From positions 1 through 64,000 of the forward strand of contig JAQFVV010000566.1 of the NCBI GenBank assembly GCA_028023455.1: 64,000 nucleotides of DNA, written 5' to 3'. The notes below the pieces were generated by a model. It worked only from the letters and a program-made list of their open reading frames with translations, ran no database searches and was not told the origin of the DNA. How positions within the stretch are numbered: the first letter of the stretch is position 1; the number at the start of each line of letters is the position of its first letter. This DNA is from Epiperipatus broadwayi (taxonomy: Eukaryota > Onychophora > Udeonychophora > Euonychophora > Peripatidae). The position numbers were made by a program, and so were the translations under genes. Below are positions 24,465 to 34,984 of the stretch, in pieces.

Positions 24465-26697
24465 ATTGATTGTTATTTTAAACGCAATTTATTATAAAAC
24501 TATAAATTAAATTTACAATTTTGTTTGTCTTGATTATATATCGTGCAGTATAATATATACACACTCACAGTGAATTCATTCTATGCGTCCTTGCATAAAA
24601 TATGGCTGAATAGTCAGTTAGGTGTCGGATTATTTTCATTATCTACTTCAATTGTTGAGCTTTTTATTTTTTTTAAAAAAATATTCATACTTAATATATA
24701 TCTTTTTCAAAAATTAATTATTAGTAATAGCACATAGATATCTCTTCCTTAGATTTTGCTGTCTTGACCAAATAAGTTAGTTCGGACACTGTCTTGAATT
24801 TAATCAAATCTGAAGTCCTCAAGTTAAAATAGCACTTGGTCATGCCAACAATAACTGAGGAAGAGAAAAGAAAAACATTTTTCGAAGAGTTGTATTCCAT
24901 ATCAACATGTGTGATATTGCTAATTGTTAAGTGTATTTGGAAAGGTGTAATAAAGTTCAATTTTTTTTCCGAAAATATTTAATAATTTATTCAGATAATG
25001 GAAATAGTTTGACATATAGCTACTAATAATCACATCACAATCATTCAGGCAAGCATGAAAGTATGTGCGATAAAAAAATTCTTTAATAATGGAAAACTAA
25101 CTTAACAGTTAATTTTATGAAGATGATGAATCAAGTGAAAAGGAAGATACTGAAGATGTGAAATCTTGAAAATTATTTTAAAGAAAAAAGGAAACAAGAG
25201 TTTCTTAAGTAGAAATAAGCATGTTCTTTTTTTTTTTACAGTGGATTTGATAGTTGTATCAAATAGTTATTTATAGAAAATGCAAAAACAAACATATATA
25301 TATATATCACATTTAGAGCAATTGATAATAAATCAAAATAATAATGTAGATGGTAACTCCACAAAGCAAAATAAAAATATTTGTTTTACATTAAATGTGC
25401 TGCTAAAAATGAAGATAGAATAATTTATTACTGACATATTCCATTCACAGAATGATAGAAGCTAAATGCTCCTTGTTCATAACTCGGAACATTGTTTTAA
25501 TACCCAAATATTGATTGACATGAAAATACCCATTAATTTGTTTGGTCGTGTTTTGCAGACTGTCCGTCAGAGGGCGCGGCGACATCATCAACAACCGGCC
25601 TGAAAATGACAATTTGATTTAATTTGAATTAACTTACAATATTTTTAACTTGGATTTAAAAATTAAAATCTGCTGCTTTTATCATTATTTATCACAGCAA
25701 TAATTGATCATTTTGGCAGCCCGAATGGATTATTAGAGGAGGTTAATAAGCTGATCAAGATTGGAGAAGAAAATAAAACAATCATTGAAGAAAAGAAATT
25801 TAAGGTTATGTGAGTTGTGTTAAAAGAATGAATAGATATACGATATCACAAATGATGATTGATTGGCAAATAAAAAGGATGAAAAGAAAATTATTTTCAA
25901 GATATTAATGGAAAAAAGGCCTGACCCACATGTTTGTTAGAGGCAGATGTTAAAGATATAAAGGTGGAAAATGTGGGAAACTTTAATTGAGATTACTATC
26001 CACAATGAACCCGCAAAGAAAAAATAATATTTATGAACTGCAAATCTTTTGGAAATAAAAAAGTATTTTTCTGATCATATATAATTTAGGATATAACAGA
26101 AGACAGAATTTATAAGAAACATATTGGAAAATGAGCTTAATGGGTCTTTGTTTATAGGGATACATGAGATTTCTTCTGTGAATTTTGTGGAGTACTGAAG
26201 AAAATTTTTATAAATATTCAATATTGATCAACACAAACAAATACTGTGTAAAGCTATTAAACAATAGTTGTATTATTATGCTTGGTATTCTTGTAACCAA
26301 TAAAACTTCATGACTTACAAATCTACTTACTAAAGTTTTTGAGCTATCATTTAATGTAAAATTTTCCAGACCTTACTATGCATGTATTTCACTGAATGTA
26401 TTTTTTACACTGGATGGGAATAATTTTCATCCAAATTATGACAACACTGAATATTTTAATGAGGATGTAAATTATTTCCCCCATGATGAAATGTAAAAAC
26501 TGAGGCACTGATGGGTTTAACGCTATATATATTTACGATTAATAAACTAGACATCCAATCTCCTAAATTAAACAGGTTATAATCTACTATTAAATAATCT
26601 CAATACTATCTAATGAATTTATAAATATATTACATGTGGAAAAGAAAAATGTGAATAACTCCATATATGTGTGTGTTTAATTTTTAATATTTGAGTT
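24465..26697. other. AT-rich stretch with possible decayed coding remnant
   Basis: No gene is confirmed. At about 25740-26210 the plus strand keeps broken stretches rich in Lys and Glu (for example KKDEKKIIFKILMEK near 25870-25920), which might be a dead LINE ORF1, but no motif settles this. The GC-rich GGGCGCGGCGACATCATC (25572-25589) matches 10023-10039. Confidence 0.35.
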
Positions 26698-26830
26698 TTA
26701 AAGTTTATATCTGTGCTAGAGATGATCTTTAGTTTAGTAAATGATTAGTAATAATCATTACTGTATTTACCTAAAGTAGATGGTGTCAAAGTTGGGTTGA
26801 GTTAGTTTGATATTTATAATTTGAAATCTA
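26698..26830 (+). repeat. Dispersed body repeat, copy 3
   Basis: It aligns with 16028-16157: AAAGTTTATATCTGTGCTAG at the start, the palindrome AATGATTAGTAATAATCATT, and GTGTCAAAG...TTTGATATTT toward the end. Confidence 0.75.
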
Positions 26831-27539
26831 ATTAATCATAATCTAGGTATATAAATTGAAAATCTACCCTATAATTTGGTGTGGATATTCATATATTTCA
26901 AATCTAATTGATCTGATGGATGGATGTCCTTGCATATTGAAAGTTATTTACCTGAAAATGATAAAATGTGATTTTGAGCAATATTTATCAAATGCATTAA
27001 TAATAACATCTGTTAAATTTATTACTAAGATGAGACAGTCAAATTGCTTTTATTGTGAATGTGTGGAAGCATTCTTTCATTCTACACAGCTAAGATAGTA
27101 ATTGTATATCAGATAAAAAGAAAACATGGAATTGAATGAATAATACTATATGGTCATGTTTAAAAGAGTAGATACTGTTATCATTAATTAAATTTAGTAT
27201 TTAGAACTGGGTTAAAAGTGAGATGATAATCTCTAATCTTGTTTTAATTAAAGCAGGTTATCAAATTGTGCACCCTGAAATAGCAGCATTATATTTGAAT
27301 TACTTTAAAAGTGGAACCTTTGTTTCAATAAAATGAATAATTTGTTATTTTCAATATTGGCAATTGAACAGAAATATTTAATCACCAAAACTTCAAAAGA
27401 GAGGTAATAATTTGGCAATGTAGTGCTACTTTCTTTTTTCCCCCTAACTTCTCTAAAAATTGTAAGTCTTCATGAAACATATATCCCCAATCAAATTGGA
27501 TAATTATATATTAATGATCTTATCTAATCAATTAATTGA
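26831..27539. other. AT-rich noncoding stretch
   Basis: No supported feature. Open frames at 26856-27098 and 27472-27771 on the plus strand have no motif; the latter is the antisense shadow of the PLE remnant that follows. Confidence 0.4.
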
Positions 27540-27950
27540 TGTTATTTTAAATTTGTGTATTGAAGAAAACATTCTTACAACATTCACATGGTATTTCATA
27601 GATACAGTTTTTTTTTTTTTTTTTAGCATTTCAAGTTTAGGCTTTGTAGATGTTAGAATTTTTCATAGTGTGGTATGGCTCTGGAAAGTGGTTCTGATTT
27701 ATACTTATTGCAGATTTTTCTTAATTTGTCTGCTATTTTTGGAATGTATGGGGACATTACAGTATCAATAATTGTCTTTTCTTTTGATGGTTTTTGTTGT
27801 TTTCTATTTAATGTTTTCTTAATAACAGCTGATGGATAACCATTTTTCATAAGAGTTCTACATAAATCTTTTCTTTTTCCAAATTGCTAGTTTCTGAACA
27901 AACTTATTTTGCTCTGTTCCATAGTGATAGTATAAATCCATGTTTTGTGC
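27540..27950 (-). pseudogene. Penelope-like element: RT-endonuclease linker and GIY-YIG start
   Basis: Read on the minus strand, 27850-27653 encodes an NGYPSAVIKKTL segment and then SPYIPKIADKLRKICNKY. This is the post-reverse-transcriptase linker typical of PLEs (NGYP...YVPGLSEKIRRI-like). After a frame change come a KPKLEM-like segment and YEIPCECC (27600-27577, complement), the usual entry to the GIY-YIG endonuclease. The rest of the endonuclease is absent and an A-run interrupts the region. It is a dead, doubly truncated copy. Confidence 0.8.
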
Positions 27951-27971
27951 TTCTGGTGTGATTGGATGTAT

Positions 27972-28133
27972 AAGCTAAGAGGCAGATACCAGAAATTTTA
28001 TTCACAGTATGAGGGGCCATTTACTATCATAAGACAATCGGGTCCAAATGCATTCTGGATCGAGATAGGAGGGGAAATAAAAGGGATGTATAACACCCAC
28101 ATTTTAAAAGCATATCTTGGACAATTAGAATGA
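27972..28133 (+). pseudogene. LTR-retrotransposon integrase, C-terminal fragment
   Basis: The 54 codons from MYKLRGRYQKFYSQYEGPF to HILKAYLGQLE fit the small SH3-like C-terminal domain of Gypsy/retroviral-type integrases: a K...F...YEGPFxI block followed by an NTHxLKAY block. The frame ends in TGA at 28131-28133. The zinc-binding and catalytic DDE parts are missing upstream, where an unrelated minus-strand PLE begins. A purine tract and a TG start follow, as expected at the 3' end of such an element. This is the only polymerase-gene remnant of an LTR element seen in the window. Confidence 0.7.
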
Positions 28134-28193
28134 TCTAAGGGATGGTATACCAAATTAGTAGGAGAATTGAATGATGTGTGTAATTTTTCATTG

Positions 28194-28209
28194 AAAAAAA
28201 AAGGGGGAT
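28194..28209 (+). promoter_or_regulatory. Polypurine tract and start of truncated LTR
   Basis: AAAAAAAAAGGGGGAT is followed by TGAAAGTGAG. A purine tract 60 bp after an integrase stop and directly before a TG is the standard plus-strand primer site and LTR start. Where this LTR ends could not be seen. Confidence 0.6.
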
Positions 28210-28879
28210 ATGAAAGTGAGTACAGGTATAATTAGGATGATAATGATTATTTAATGTTTATGAAGGTATACTCTAGCAATTAGTCAGAGACAGTTGCTGA
28301 GATATCTTAAGATCTACCAAATTTTTTTTGAGTCAATCCACATATATATTATACTATTATTTTTCTAATGTGTATTAATTATTCAAACTTACCATAGATA
28401 TCTCTAAAATAGAGTGAAAAGAAAACTGTTCTTGAAAAATAGATAAGAATGTTATATGATATTGTTGTGGGTACTCAATACAGTAACGTCAAATTCATTT
28501 AAGCATAATAGTACAAACATCTATAATTCACCACCATATTCCAGACACTTATAAGACAAATAAATGTTTTCAGTAAATTAATAATTTCAGAGTTGTAAAA
28601 CTGAATTCAAAAAGTTACTTTATTTCTGTACATTACAGAATTTTATAGCTGCCTATATTACCTGCATGAATTTGTAAAGAAATTGAGCCAACTTTTATGA
28701 ATCATAATTCTTTCATTTAACTTTAAAAGGCTTCCATTAAAATAAAATGTTGGACAGGGTAACAAGTTTTATTTTGAAATTCCTAAATCTACTGTCATAT
28801 ATATTTATTTTCTATTGTTTAATTAAAAAATTATTCAAAGTTATAATAATAATGAAGGTACCCTATTATGGAAAGATTC
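28210..28879. other. Probable remnant LTR and AT-rich sequence
   Basis: It starts TGAAAGTGAGTACAGG after the purine tract. No second copy exists in the window, so the end is unknown. Confidence 0.35.
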
Positions 28880-29276
28880 TAAACTTATTAGAAAAAATTA
28901 GAAGCTTAGTACTGCTTTCAACCAGGTCAGCCTTATTCATAGAACTAATATAAATTTATTTAAAAAGAAATTTATAGTTAAATAATTAAATACACCATAA
29001 TGAAATGCATGAGTCGTCCTTATTTATTGTGTCGATGTTATTTGCAATAAACCACACTTCTTTATATTTTCTTTTTCGATTGTTGCATTCAGTGCAGATG
29101 ATGTTAATATTACATGGATTGAAATTGTGGACAAACTCAAAATCATGTTCTAAAAATGTTGACTTAATATTGAAGTCTGTTTTAGTGCATTTGTATATAT
29201 ATTTGTGTTGCATTAATTTTGTAATGCAGTTGGCACTAGATTCACCATAGTAAATTGTTAAACCATTAAGCATCAC
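28880..29276 (-). pseudogene. Penelope-like element: GIY-YIG endonuclease and C-terminus
   Basis: On the minus strand 29276-28986 is a 96-codon open frame covering most of a GIY-YIG domain. LTIYYGESSANCITKLMQHK matches the YIGET...RLxEH motif, FEFVHNFNPCNINII the GHNFDxxNxKI motif, and NNRKRKYKEVWFI the R-x-x-KE-x-xFI motif containing the metal-binding Glu. Glycine of YIG is read as Tyr-Tyr-Gly. At 28955-28917 the minus strand continues with the C-terminal/3' segment also found at 32945-33010, 33780-33880 and 34490-34600. The reverse transcriptase is missing, so this is a 5'-truncated copy. Confidence 0.8.
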
Positions 29277-29423
29277 ATGATCACCATCTCTTATACTAGC
29301 ACATGATTGTTTATAAACAAGGCAAAATTCTCCATACAGTAGTGCTACCCTGTCCTAAAAGAATAATCAATGGTTGCCAGAAGACTTGTGCATAAAATCC
29401 CTATCCAATGCCCACTCATCCAA

Positions 29424-29468
29424 TATCCCCAGACTAGTTTCTGGCTTGTGGCCTTCGTCAGTGAGGAG
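29424..29468 (-). ncRNA. Hammerhead ribozyme candidate (type I, short stem III)
   Basis: On the minus strand the order is CTCCTCA (stem I 5' strand), CTGACGA (29461-29455), stem II AGGC-CACAA-GCCA, GAAACTAGT with a 2-bp stem III, C17 at 29432 and TGGGGA (stem I 3' strand). Stem I forms six consecutive pairs (U-A, G-C, G-U, G-C, G-C, A-U). The invariant CUGANGA and GAAA boxes are intact. The pair closing stem II is A/A, unusual and probably weakening. Hammerheads with minimal stem III are known in Penelope-like elements and often work as dimers; the facing copy makes that relevant. Confidence 0.6.
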
Positions 29469-29612
29469 CTTTGGATCTGAGAGCTTAGATTGAAAATATT
29501 TTTATGTTTTCCAATTTCATTCTCATAGTTTTATAGTTAAGTAGAGTTAAAGGTGATTGCTGGAGGGTTGCATTTGATCCTAAGATCTAGTTGCAGTGCT
29601 CTCAGATACAAA

Positions 29613-29657
29613 GCTCCTCACTGAAGGAGGCCACAAGCCAGAAACTAGTCTGGGGAT
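29613..29657 (+). ncRNA. Hammerhead ribozyme-like motif, mutated partner copy
   Basis: Same layout as 29424-29468 but on the plus strand: GCTCCTCA, then CTGAAGG in place of CTGANGA, stem II GGC/GCC, GAAACTAGTC and TGGGGA. The A9-to-G change in the catalytic box should inactivate it, although stem I pairing is kept. Confidence 0.5.
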
Positions 29658-29939
29658 ATTGGATGAATGGGGATTGGATAGGGATTTTATGCACAAGCCT
29701 ACTGGCATCCATTGATTACTCTGGTTGGCACAGGTTGGCACTACTGTATGGAGAGTTTTGCCTTGTTCATAGTAAATTGCATAACATGTTGTTGATTCAT
29801 TGCATTTGATTTTATAAACTATTGGTCTGGAGATAATTTATCTTTAAGTATTGTTCAACATTTGATTAAGGTTAGGAAGGGTTCTAAAGCTAATATTGAA
29901 ATCATTTGGTCAGATTGTTTCATCTTTATATATATATAT

Positions 29940-32481
29940 TGTAACCAGTTGGGTTACATCACACACTAATATAGTGTATGTGAATATATATATATGTAAA
30001 ATAAAGGAAAAGTAGAAATAAACATAGAATAAATTTTTGTAGATATTTTTCTATATTTTCTAAAATAAAATAATAACAAGTAAAGGGTTAAAGAACTCTG
30101 GGTTTAAAATAAAATTTCATTATGAAATTAATGTTTTAAAAAAGGTCTTAATAAATATAAATATTGTATTGTTATTATTATTATTCTGATTGTGAAATGT
30201 AAAAACACAATACTTGTTTTTTTGAAATTTTTTTAATTAATTAAAACATATATGTTTTCAAAGGGATTAGAGAGCTAAAAATAAAAGCTCTGTTTTTAAT
30301 CAAGATCTTATCACCTAAGATGATTTTATAAAAAGAGCTGATTAAAAATATCAGCCAGTCTGATTAATAGTTTTTTGTAAGAAGGGTCAGCTAAAAATTT
30401 CAGTTGGTTATATATTTTGTTGCAACTTGATGAAGTTTGCAGCAGTTGGTTTTAGCTGACCAGAGAATTTGCAGAAAAAGCTACCATGAACTAATGTTGC
30501 TGAAGGCAGGAGCTGCTACTATTTTCCTTCACAGGAGTTTTGGTTTTGAAGCTGGGTCACTTCTGAATCAATAACCTAAAAAAACAAATGAGGACAAAAT
30601 AGCTAGCAGAGTTATATAAAGCTCCTATGAAGATCTAAGGACAGTCCAGTAGCTAGCTGCCTTATAGTTTACTGCAGTTTTGATTCATGAAGCCAGGGTC
30701 ACTTCAAATGCATCAACTAGCTGCTTAAATATGTTCTAGAAGACAGCTCGACAATTGCTTGGACTGCAAAAGAAATCTCATGGTATGCCAACAAATTATC
30801 GGAATTATGTACTTTTACCTGATGATGACATTTTCCCAGATTGACAATAAACCAGCTTGCCCAAGAGGAATACCAGCTGAAGAAAGAAGTAATTATACTT
30901 ATACTACTGTTTATCTATATGCGCAAGGAATCAAGATAAATACGTCGCGTGTATATACAGTAAGTTATTTTATTTTAATAATTCTTAAAATGACTTTATA
31001 AGATTATAAATTAATAACTTAAAACAAAACACGTAAATAATTTGCTTAAGTCAAATGTCTAAAAGAAAGACAATTTGATGTATATTTTTGAAGAAAGTGT
31101 TTTTGTAATTCCTTAAAAAAAATTGATATTAAAAGAAGAATATATAAATGCAAGCATAATTTTGTTTGAATTAAAATCGTAAAAGCAAATCTTTTAAATT
31201 GATCTAAAAACAAAAGTTGACTTTATTTAGTTTGATAAAAAAAAAAAAGAACTTATGAACTGAAATTAAATTTTGAATTATATATTTTGTTTATACGCAC
31301 TTACATGTGTGAATTATATATGTTTTCAAAATGAATTGATATGAAAAAATATAATATTATTATAACAAATTGGAATAGATAAAAGACAGTGTGCGTACAT
31401 ACACGCACACTCATATATATAAAATTTTAGTACTTTTTTTTAATATTAAATGTCAGTTCATTTATTGAATATTAATTGTATGTTATAAATCGCGCGTCTG
31501 TGCGTGTTATATGTAAACCATAGTAATAATATGAATTGTGATTTTGTAGATTAATGTAACAATTTGAATTTTGAATGGTAAATATCGTCAATAAATGTAA
31601 CAACTTGAATTTTGTAGCAATATTGTAAATTGCAGTATATTGACTTATTATTGTATATTATTCAAAATCAGACCTTAAATATCATTGTTTTTTATTGTTA
31701 ATTAATAAATGTATTTAATTGTTAAAAATTGTATTCCATCATCTCTTCTTCACATATAGTAATAGAGCCCATGTTCTCTGAGCTAGATTTCGGACATGGA
31801 TAAATGGGGATATGTTTAGTGCTTTGGGCATCCAGTGATGATCAATCATTATCCAGGTTAGCGCAAAAGAGGGTACTCTTTAAAGCCCATGCGCTATTAT
31901 TTTTTATTTTACTTTAGTCTTTATTAAAAATTTAAGTTTATAGTTGGCCAGTACAAGTGGCCCGAGCATTGATGATGATCAGCATGTTTTAAATGTCCCA
32001 GCATTATTGATTTGATTTCTGATTATTGTGTATTTTAATGGATGGGCACTAAGCTGGTGCATCCAAGTTATGTTTATATAATTGCCCAAGCTGGCAAAGG
32101 CTCAATAGTTAGCCTGGTCTAAAGAAAACCCATTTTCAATCCAGCCACAAGATGGTCTGTTGATTTTATTCTGATTTATTGTACTAATTTGTTTATTCCC
32201 ATTAATGATGATGGATGGTTCTCTTAATATTTACTTATACTTATTATAATGCTGGTTGAATTTATAATTATGCTTTCAGCTGCTTTTTTGGGTTAACTTC
32301 TGATCTCTCAATGATCTATACATATTTTTAATCTCATACTCATATCTTTAAATATATACTTATAGATAACTTTGTAATTTATTTGAAATGTTGATGAATT
32401 GGGAGTGATGATAATTTTCCATCACCCCAGATTCATTTCTATTTCATTCCATCAACTTCCCGATACCCCCATCCTGTTACA
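29940..32481. mobile_element. Candidate solo LTR, 2.5 kb
   Basis: It begins TGTAACCAG and ends CTGTTACA, so the ends are TG...CA and inverted-repeat related. It is flanked by ATAT on both sides (29936-29939 and 32482-32485). Inside are a TATATAAAG box (30615-30623), a CAGTAAGT splice-donor-like site (about 30958-30965) and AATAAA (31704-31709), in the same order and at similar spacing as in the 2.8-kb LTRs at 52.8 and 59.6 kb. The stretch after AATAAA also resembles those LTRs. There is no gag or pol beside it. ATAT flanks have little weight in AT-rich DNA. Confidence 0.45.
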
Positions 32482-32529
32482 ATATATGTATATATATATA
32501 TACACAGTACCAGAATACCAGGAACATTA

Positions 32530-33015
32530 ATAACAATATTAATGCAAAAATCCGCTGTAATTTTAGAAACCCTTCTAATCTTAATCAAATGTTGAACAAC
32601 ACTATTAAAGATAAATTTTCTCCAGACCAAGCTCTGCAAATAGTTTATAAATTAAATTTCATGAACCAACATGTTATGCAATTTATTATGGTGAGACTAC
32701 AAACAAATTAAAACAGACCTCAATATTAATTTTATTCTAGAGCAGGAAATTAAGTTTGGCCACAATTTTGATGTATTTAACATTAAAGTTATTTGTGCTG
32801 AGGGCAATGATCAAAACAGAAAATATAAAGAGGCATTGTTTATTCCAAATAATATCAACGCAATAAACAAGAAAGACTCATTGCATTATCGCATAAATGG
32901 TATATTTAATTATTTAACTTTTAATGGTATTTAAATTAACTTACATTAGTTCTATGAATATAACCGACCTGGTCGAAAGCGGTGCTAAGCTGTAAATTTT
33001 TCTAAAAAATTTAGT
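32530..33015 (+). pseudogene. Penelope-like element: GIY-YIG endonuclease fragment, plus strand
   Basis: In several frames the plus strand encodes an IVYKLN-like entry at about 32625-32650 and CYAIYYGETTNK (32673-32708). A longer frame then runs FILEQEIKFGHNFDVFNIKVIC...QNRKYKEALFIPNNI to about 32935, matching the GHNFD and RxxKE blocks of the GIY-YIG domain at 28986-29276. The C-terminal/3' segment ACCGACCTGGTCGAAAGC follows at 32965. Frameshifts at about 32700-32735 make it dead. Confidence 0.8.
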
Positions 33016-33744
33016 CTTGCAGAATAGTGTACATTGGCTATTAATTTTATATTCACATTAAGGATAGAAGTAATCTGAGTTGTCTTGAATCTTATCTTCT
33101 CCTTTTTTAAAGCCATTCTTTTATTATCGATTTTTACATTCATTTTTCTTTAATATTTTAAACACACTTGCAAATATATATGGAGAGCTGAGGGTCGTGT
33201 GAAAGTCTGAGTTCGAATCCCTTTAATGTTTTAAATATAATATACATTTATAGTAATAAAGAGAATAATATAGCTATGGAGTGTTTCAAATATTTATGTA
33301 TACTAATTGAAGAATTCAAGATAATTATTAAATAAAAAATATTTGCTTACTAAGGTAATCCTCATTAACTACAACTAATTAATTAATTCAAGATTTATTT
33401 TGTAATGGCTAATAATTTGTTTAAAGAGCTTTCTAAAAGTCTGTAGTTTTAATGTCATCTACATAATTCTGGGATTTTGAAATCTATGTTCTTGACATTA
33501 TAGTTCTGTTATTTAATTGGCTTTTTTTTAATTGAAAGAAATTAATTACCGATAAACAATTTAAGATTTTATTTTGAAATCCAAACAAGTATTTTAAATT
33601 TAGTAGGAAATAAACGTTAAGCTTCAATAATGCAAATATTTATTTAATAATGAATTCCCTTTAGTTTATTTATACAATCAAAAAATAACAGAAATATTTA
33701 TTTTAACATTAAACTTGTTTATGTAACACAACTAATTTATAACT
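33016..33744. other. AT-rich stretch with a tRNA-B-box-like string
   Basis: At 33184-33224, AGGGTCGTGTGAAAGTCTGA then GTTCGAATCCC resembles the 3' half of a tRNA-derived sequence. Nothing else is recognised. Confidence 0.35.
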
Positions 33745-34146
33745 CAATAGATAGTGAAAGTTCACTGTGCTGGAAAGATTTTAAACTTATGATTCTATTT
33801 AAAGATTTACAGCTTAACACTGTTTTTGATCAGCTCGGTCCTATTGATAGAGCTAATATGGATGTATGGAAGAGAGAAGTTACAAGTTAATTAGTATGCA
33901 AATTTGTAAATTTAAATATATCACCTGCATGATAATGCAACGCATGAGTCTTTTTTAGTTTATCGTGTGGGTGTTATTTCTGCTGAACTACACCTCTTTA
34001 TATTTTCTCTTTCCGCCATTGTGCTCAGTGTAAACAACTTTAATATTAAGTGGATCAAAATTGGCTCCAGTTGTTCTCCTGCTCTCAAAATACTGACTTA
34101 TCTTGGGATTTGTTTAGGGCATGTTTGTATATGTATTTGTGCTGCT
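33745..34146 (-). pseudogene. Penelope-like element: GIY-YIG endonuclease tail, minus strand
   Basis: On the minus strand 34100-33950 encodes NFDPLNIKVVY...HNGGKRKYKEV, the same GHNFD...RKYKE block as the two other copies, followed by a stop where Trp-Phe is expected. At 33880-33745 it continues into the conserved 3' segment (TCTATCAATAGGACCGAGCT through AGTGAACTTTCACTAT). It faces a plus-strand copy of the same 3' segment at 34147-34612. Confidence 0.75.
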
Positions 34147-34612
34147 CAATAAACAAAAAAGACTTGTGGTGCATTATTATGCAGGTGGTATGTTTAAATT
34201 GTAAAAAGACCCAAAAAGAGACCATGTGTGAGATGGATGGATGAAATAAAGAAAGTGTGCAGGGGTGATATGGTGAAGAGAAACTAAAGATTGGAGATGG
34301 TTTGAACTTGGATAGACCTTCATCCTGCAGTGAATACATAATGGTTGATGATGATGATGTTTAAATTTACAAATTTGCATATTAATTAATTTATGTTCTC
34401 TTTTATACATCCATATTATCACTATGACTTTAAATTAAATTAATTATGAATATAAATTAATATTAATTATAAATTAATTATGAATTTAAATTATTGCTAT
34501 CAATATGGCTGACCTGGTAGAAAGCAGTGCTAAGCTGTAAATCTTTAAATAGAATCATAAATTTATAATCTTTCCAGCATAGTGGACTTTCACTATTTAT
34601 TGAATTTCCAAC
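34147..34612 (+). mobile_element. Penelope-like 3' segment, inverted partner, with nested insertion
   Basis: It starts AATAAACAAAAAAGACTTG and ends CATAGTGGACTTTCACTA. With the two insertions removed it is the reverse complement of 33745-33968. The insertions are an RTE fragment at 34201-34357 and about 70 bp of AATTAATT-rich sequence at about 34420-34490. Together the two copies form another head-to-head PLE pair. Confidence 0.75.
34191..34367 (+). mobile_element. Short 3' RTE LINE copy with 10-bp target duplication
   Basis: The segment 34201-34357 aligns with 36320-36485, the last part of RTE copy 4: KRP...MDEIKKCAG-like coding end, GACCTTCATCCTGCAGTG, then a GATGATGATGATG tail. TGTTTAAATT lies on both sides (34191-34200 and 34358-34367). 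The facing PLE arm (33900-33935) shows the uninterrupted site, so the insertion event is directly readable. Confidence 0.9.
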
Positions 34613-34984
34613 AAATAAGGAAAAGACAAAAAGACAGATTGACTTACAACTAATTTATATTATATATTAAAATCTCTACCTGAAAGTATTTTGGTATGTA
34701 ATAAAACGACAGTATTTAATCCTCATTGGTAATGGAATCTTTTTTTAGACATCTTCTGAATTGCTACTACCACTGTTAATATGTAAAGTATATATATGCA
34801 AGAAGTCATTTGACTCTGTCATAAATAATTATATTTTAATGAAAAACACTATACTGAAGTTTTGAATATGTATAACTATCTTAAATTACATATACTTTTA
34901 CCAACACAACTTCATTAGTTTCTGTCATCTTGCTACAGTATATTTATTTAAAGAAGTCTTTCTATTTAAAGTACCATTTATTGC

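Larger units (their letters stand above)
29281..29785. repeat. Inverted repeat of PLE terminal sequence with two hammerhead motifs
   Basis: The left arm (about 29290-29485) and right arm (about 29595-29785) are reverse complements with small changes. Shared strings include AAGGCAAAATTCTCCATACAG (left, split by single-base changes elsewhere), AGACTTGTGCATAAAATCCC and CCAATATCCCCAGACTAG. The arms are separated by about 110 bp. Each arm carries a hammerhead-like motif. Head-to-head terminal repeats are a known arrangement of PLE copies. Confidence 0.8.

Noticed and set aside
31740-32330. Host gene fragment suggested by less AT-rich words such as GGTGCATCCAAG and GCCCGAGCATTGATGATG
   Set aside because: No open frame or splice structure was seen; it lies inside the candidate solo LTR.
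34050-34422. Overlapping open frames on both strands
   Set aside because: They are shadows of the PLE endonuclease remnant and of the short RTE insertion.
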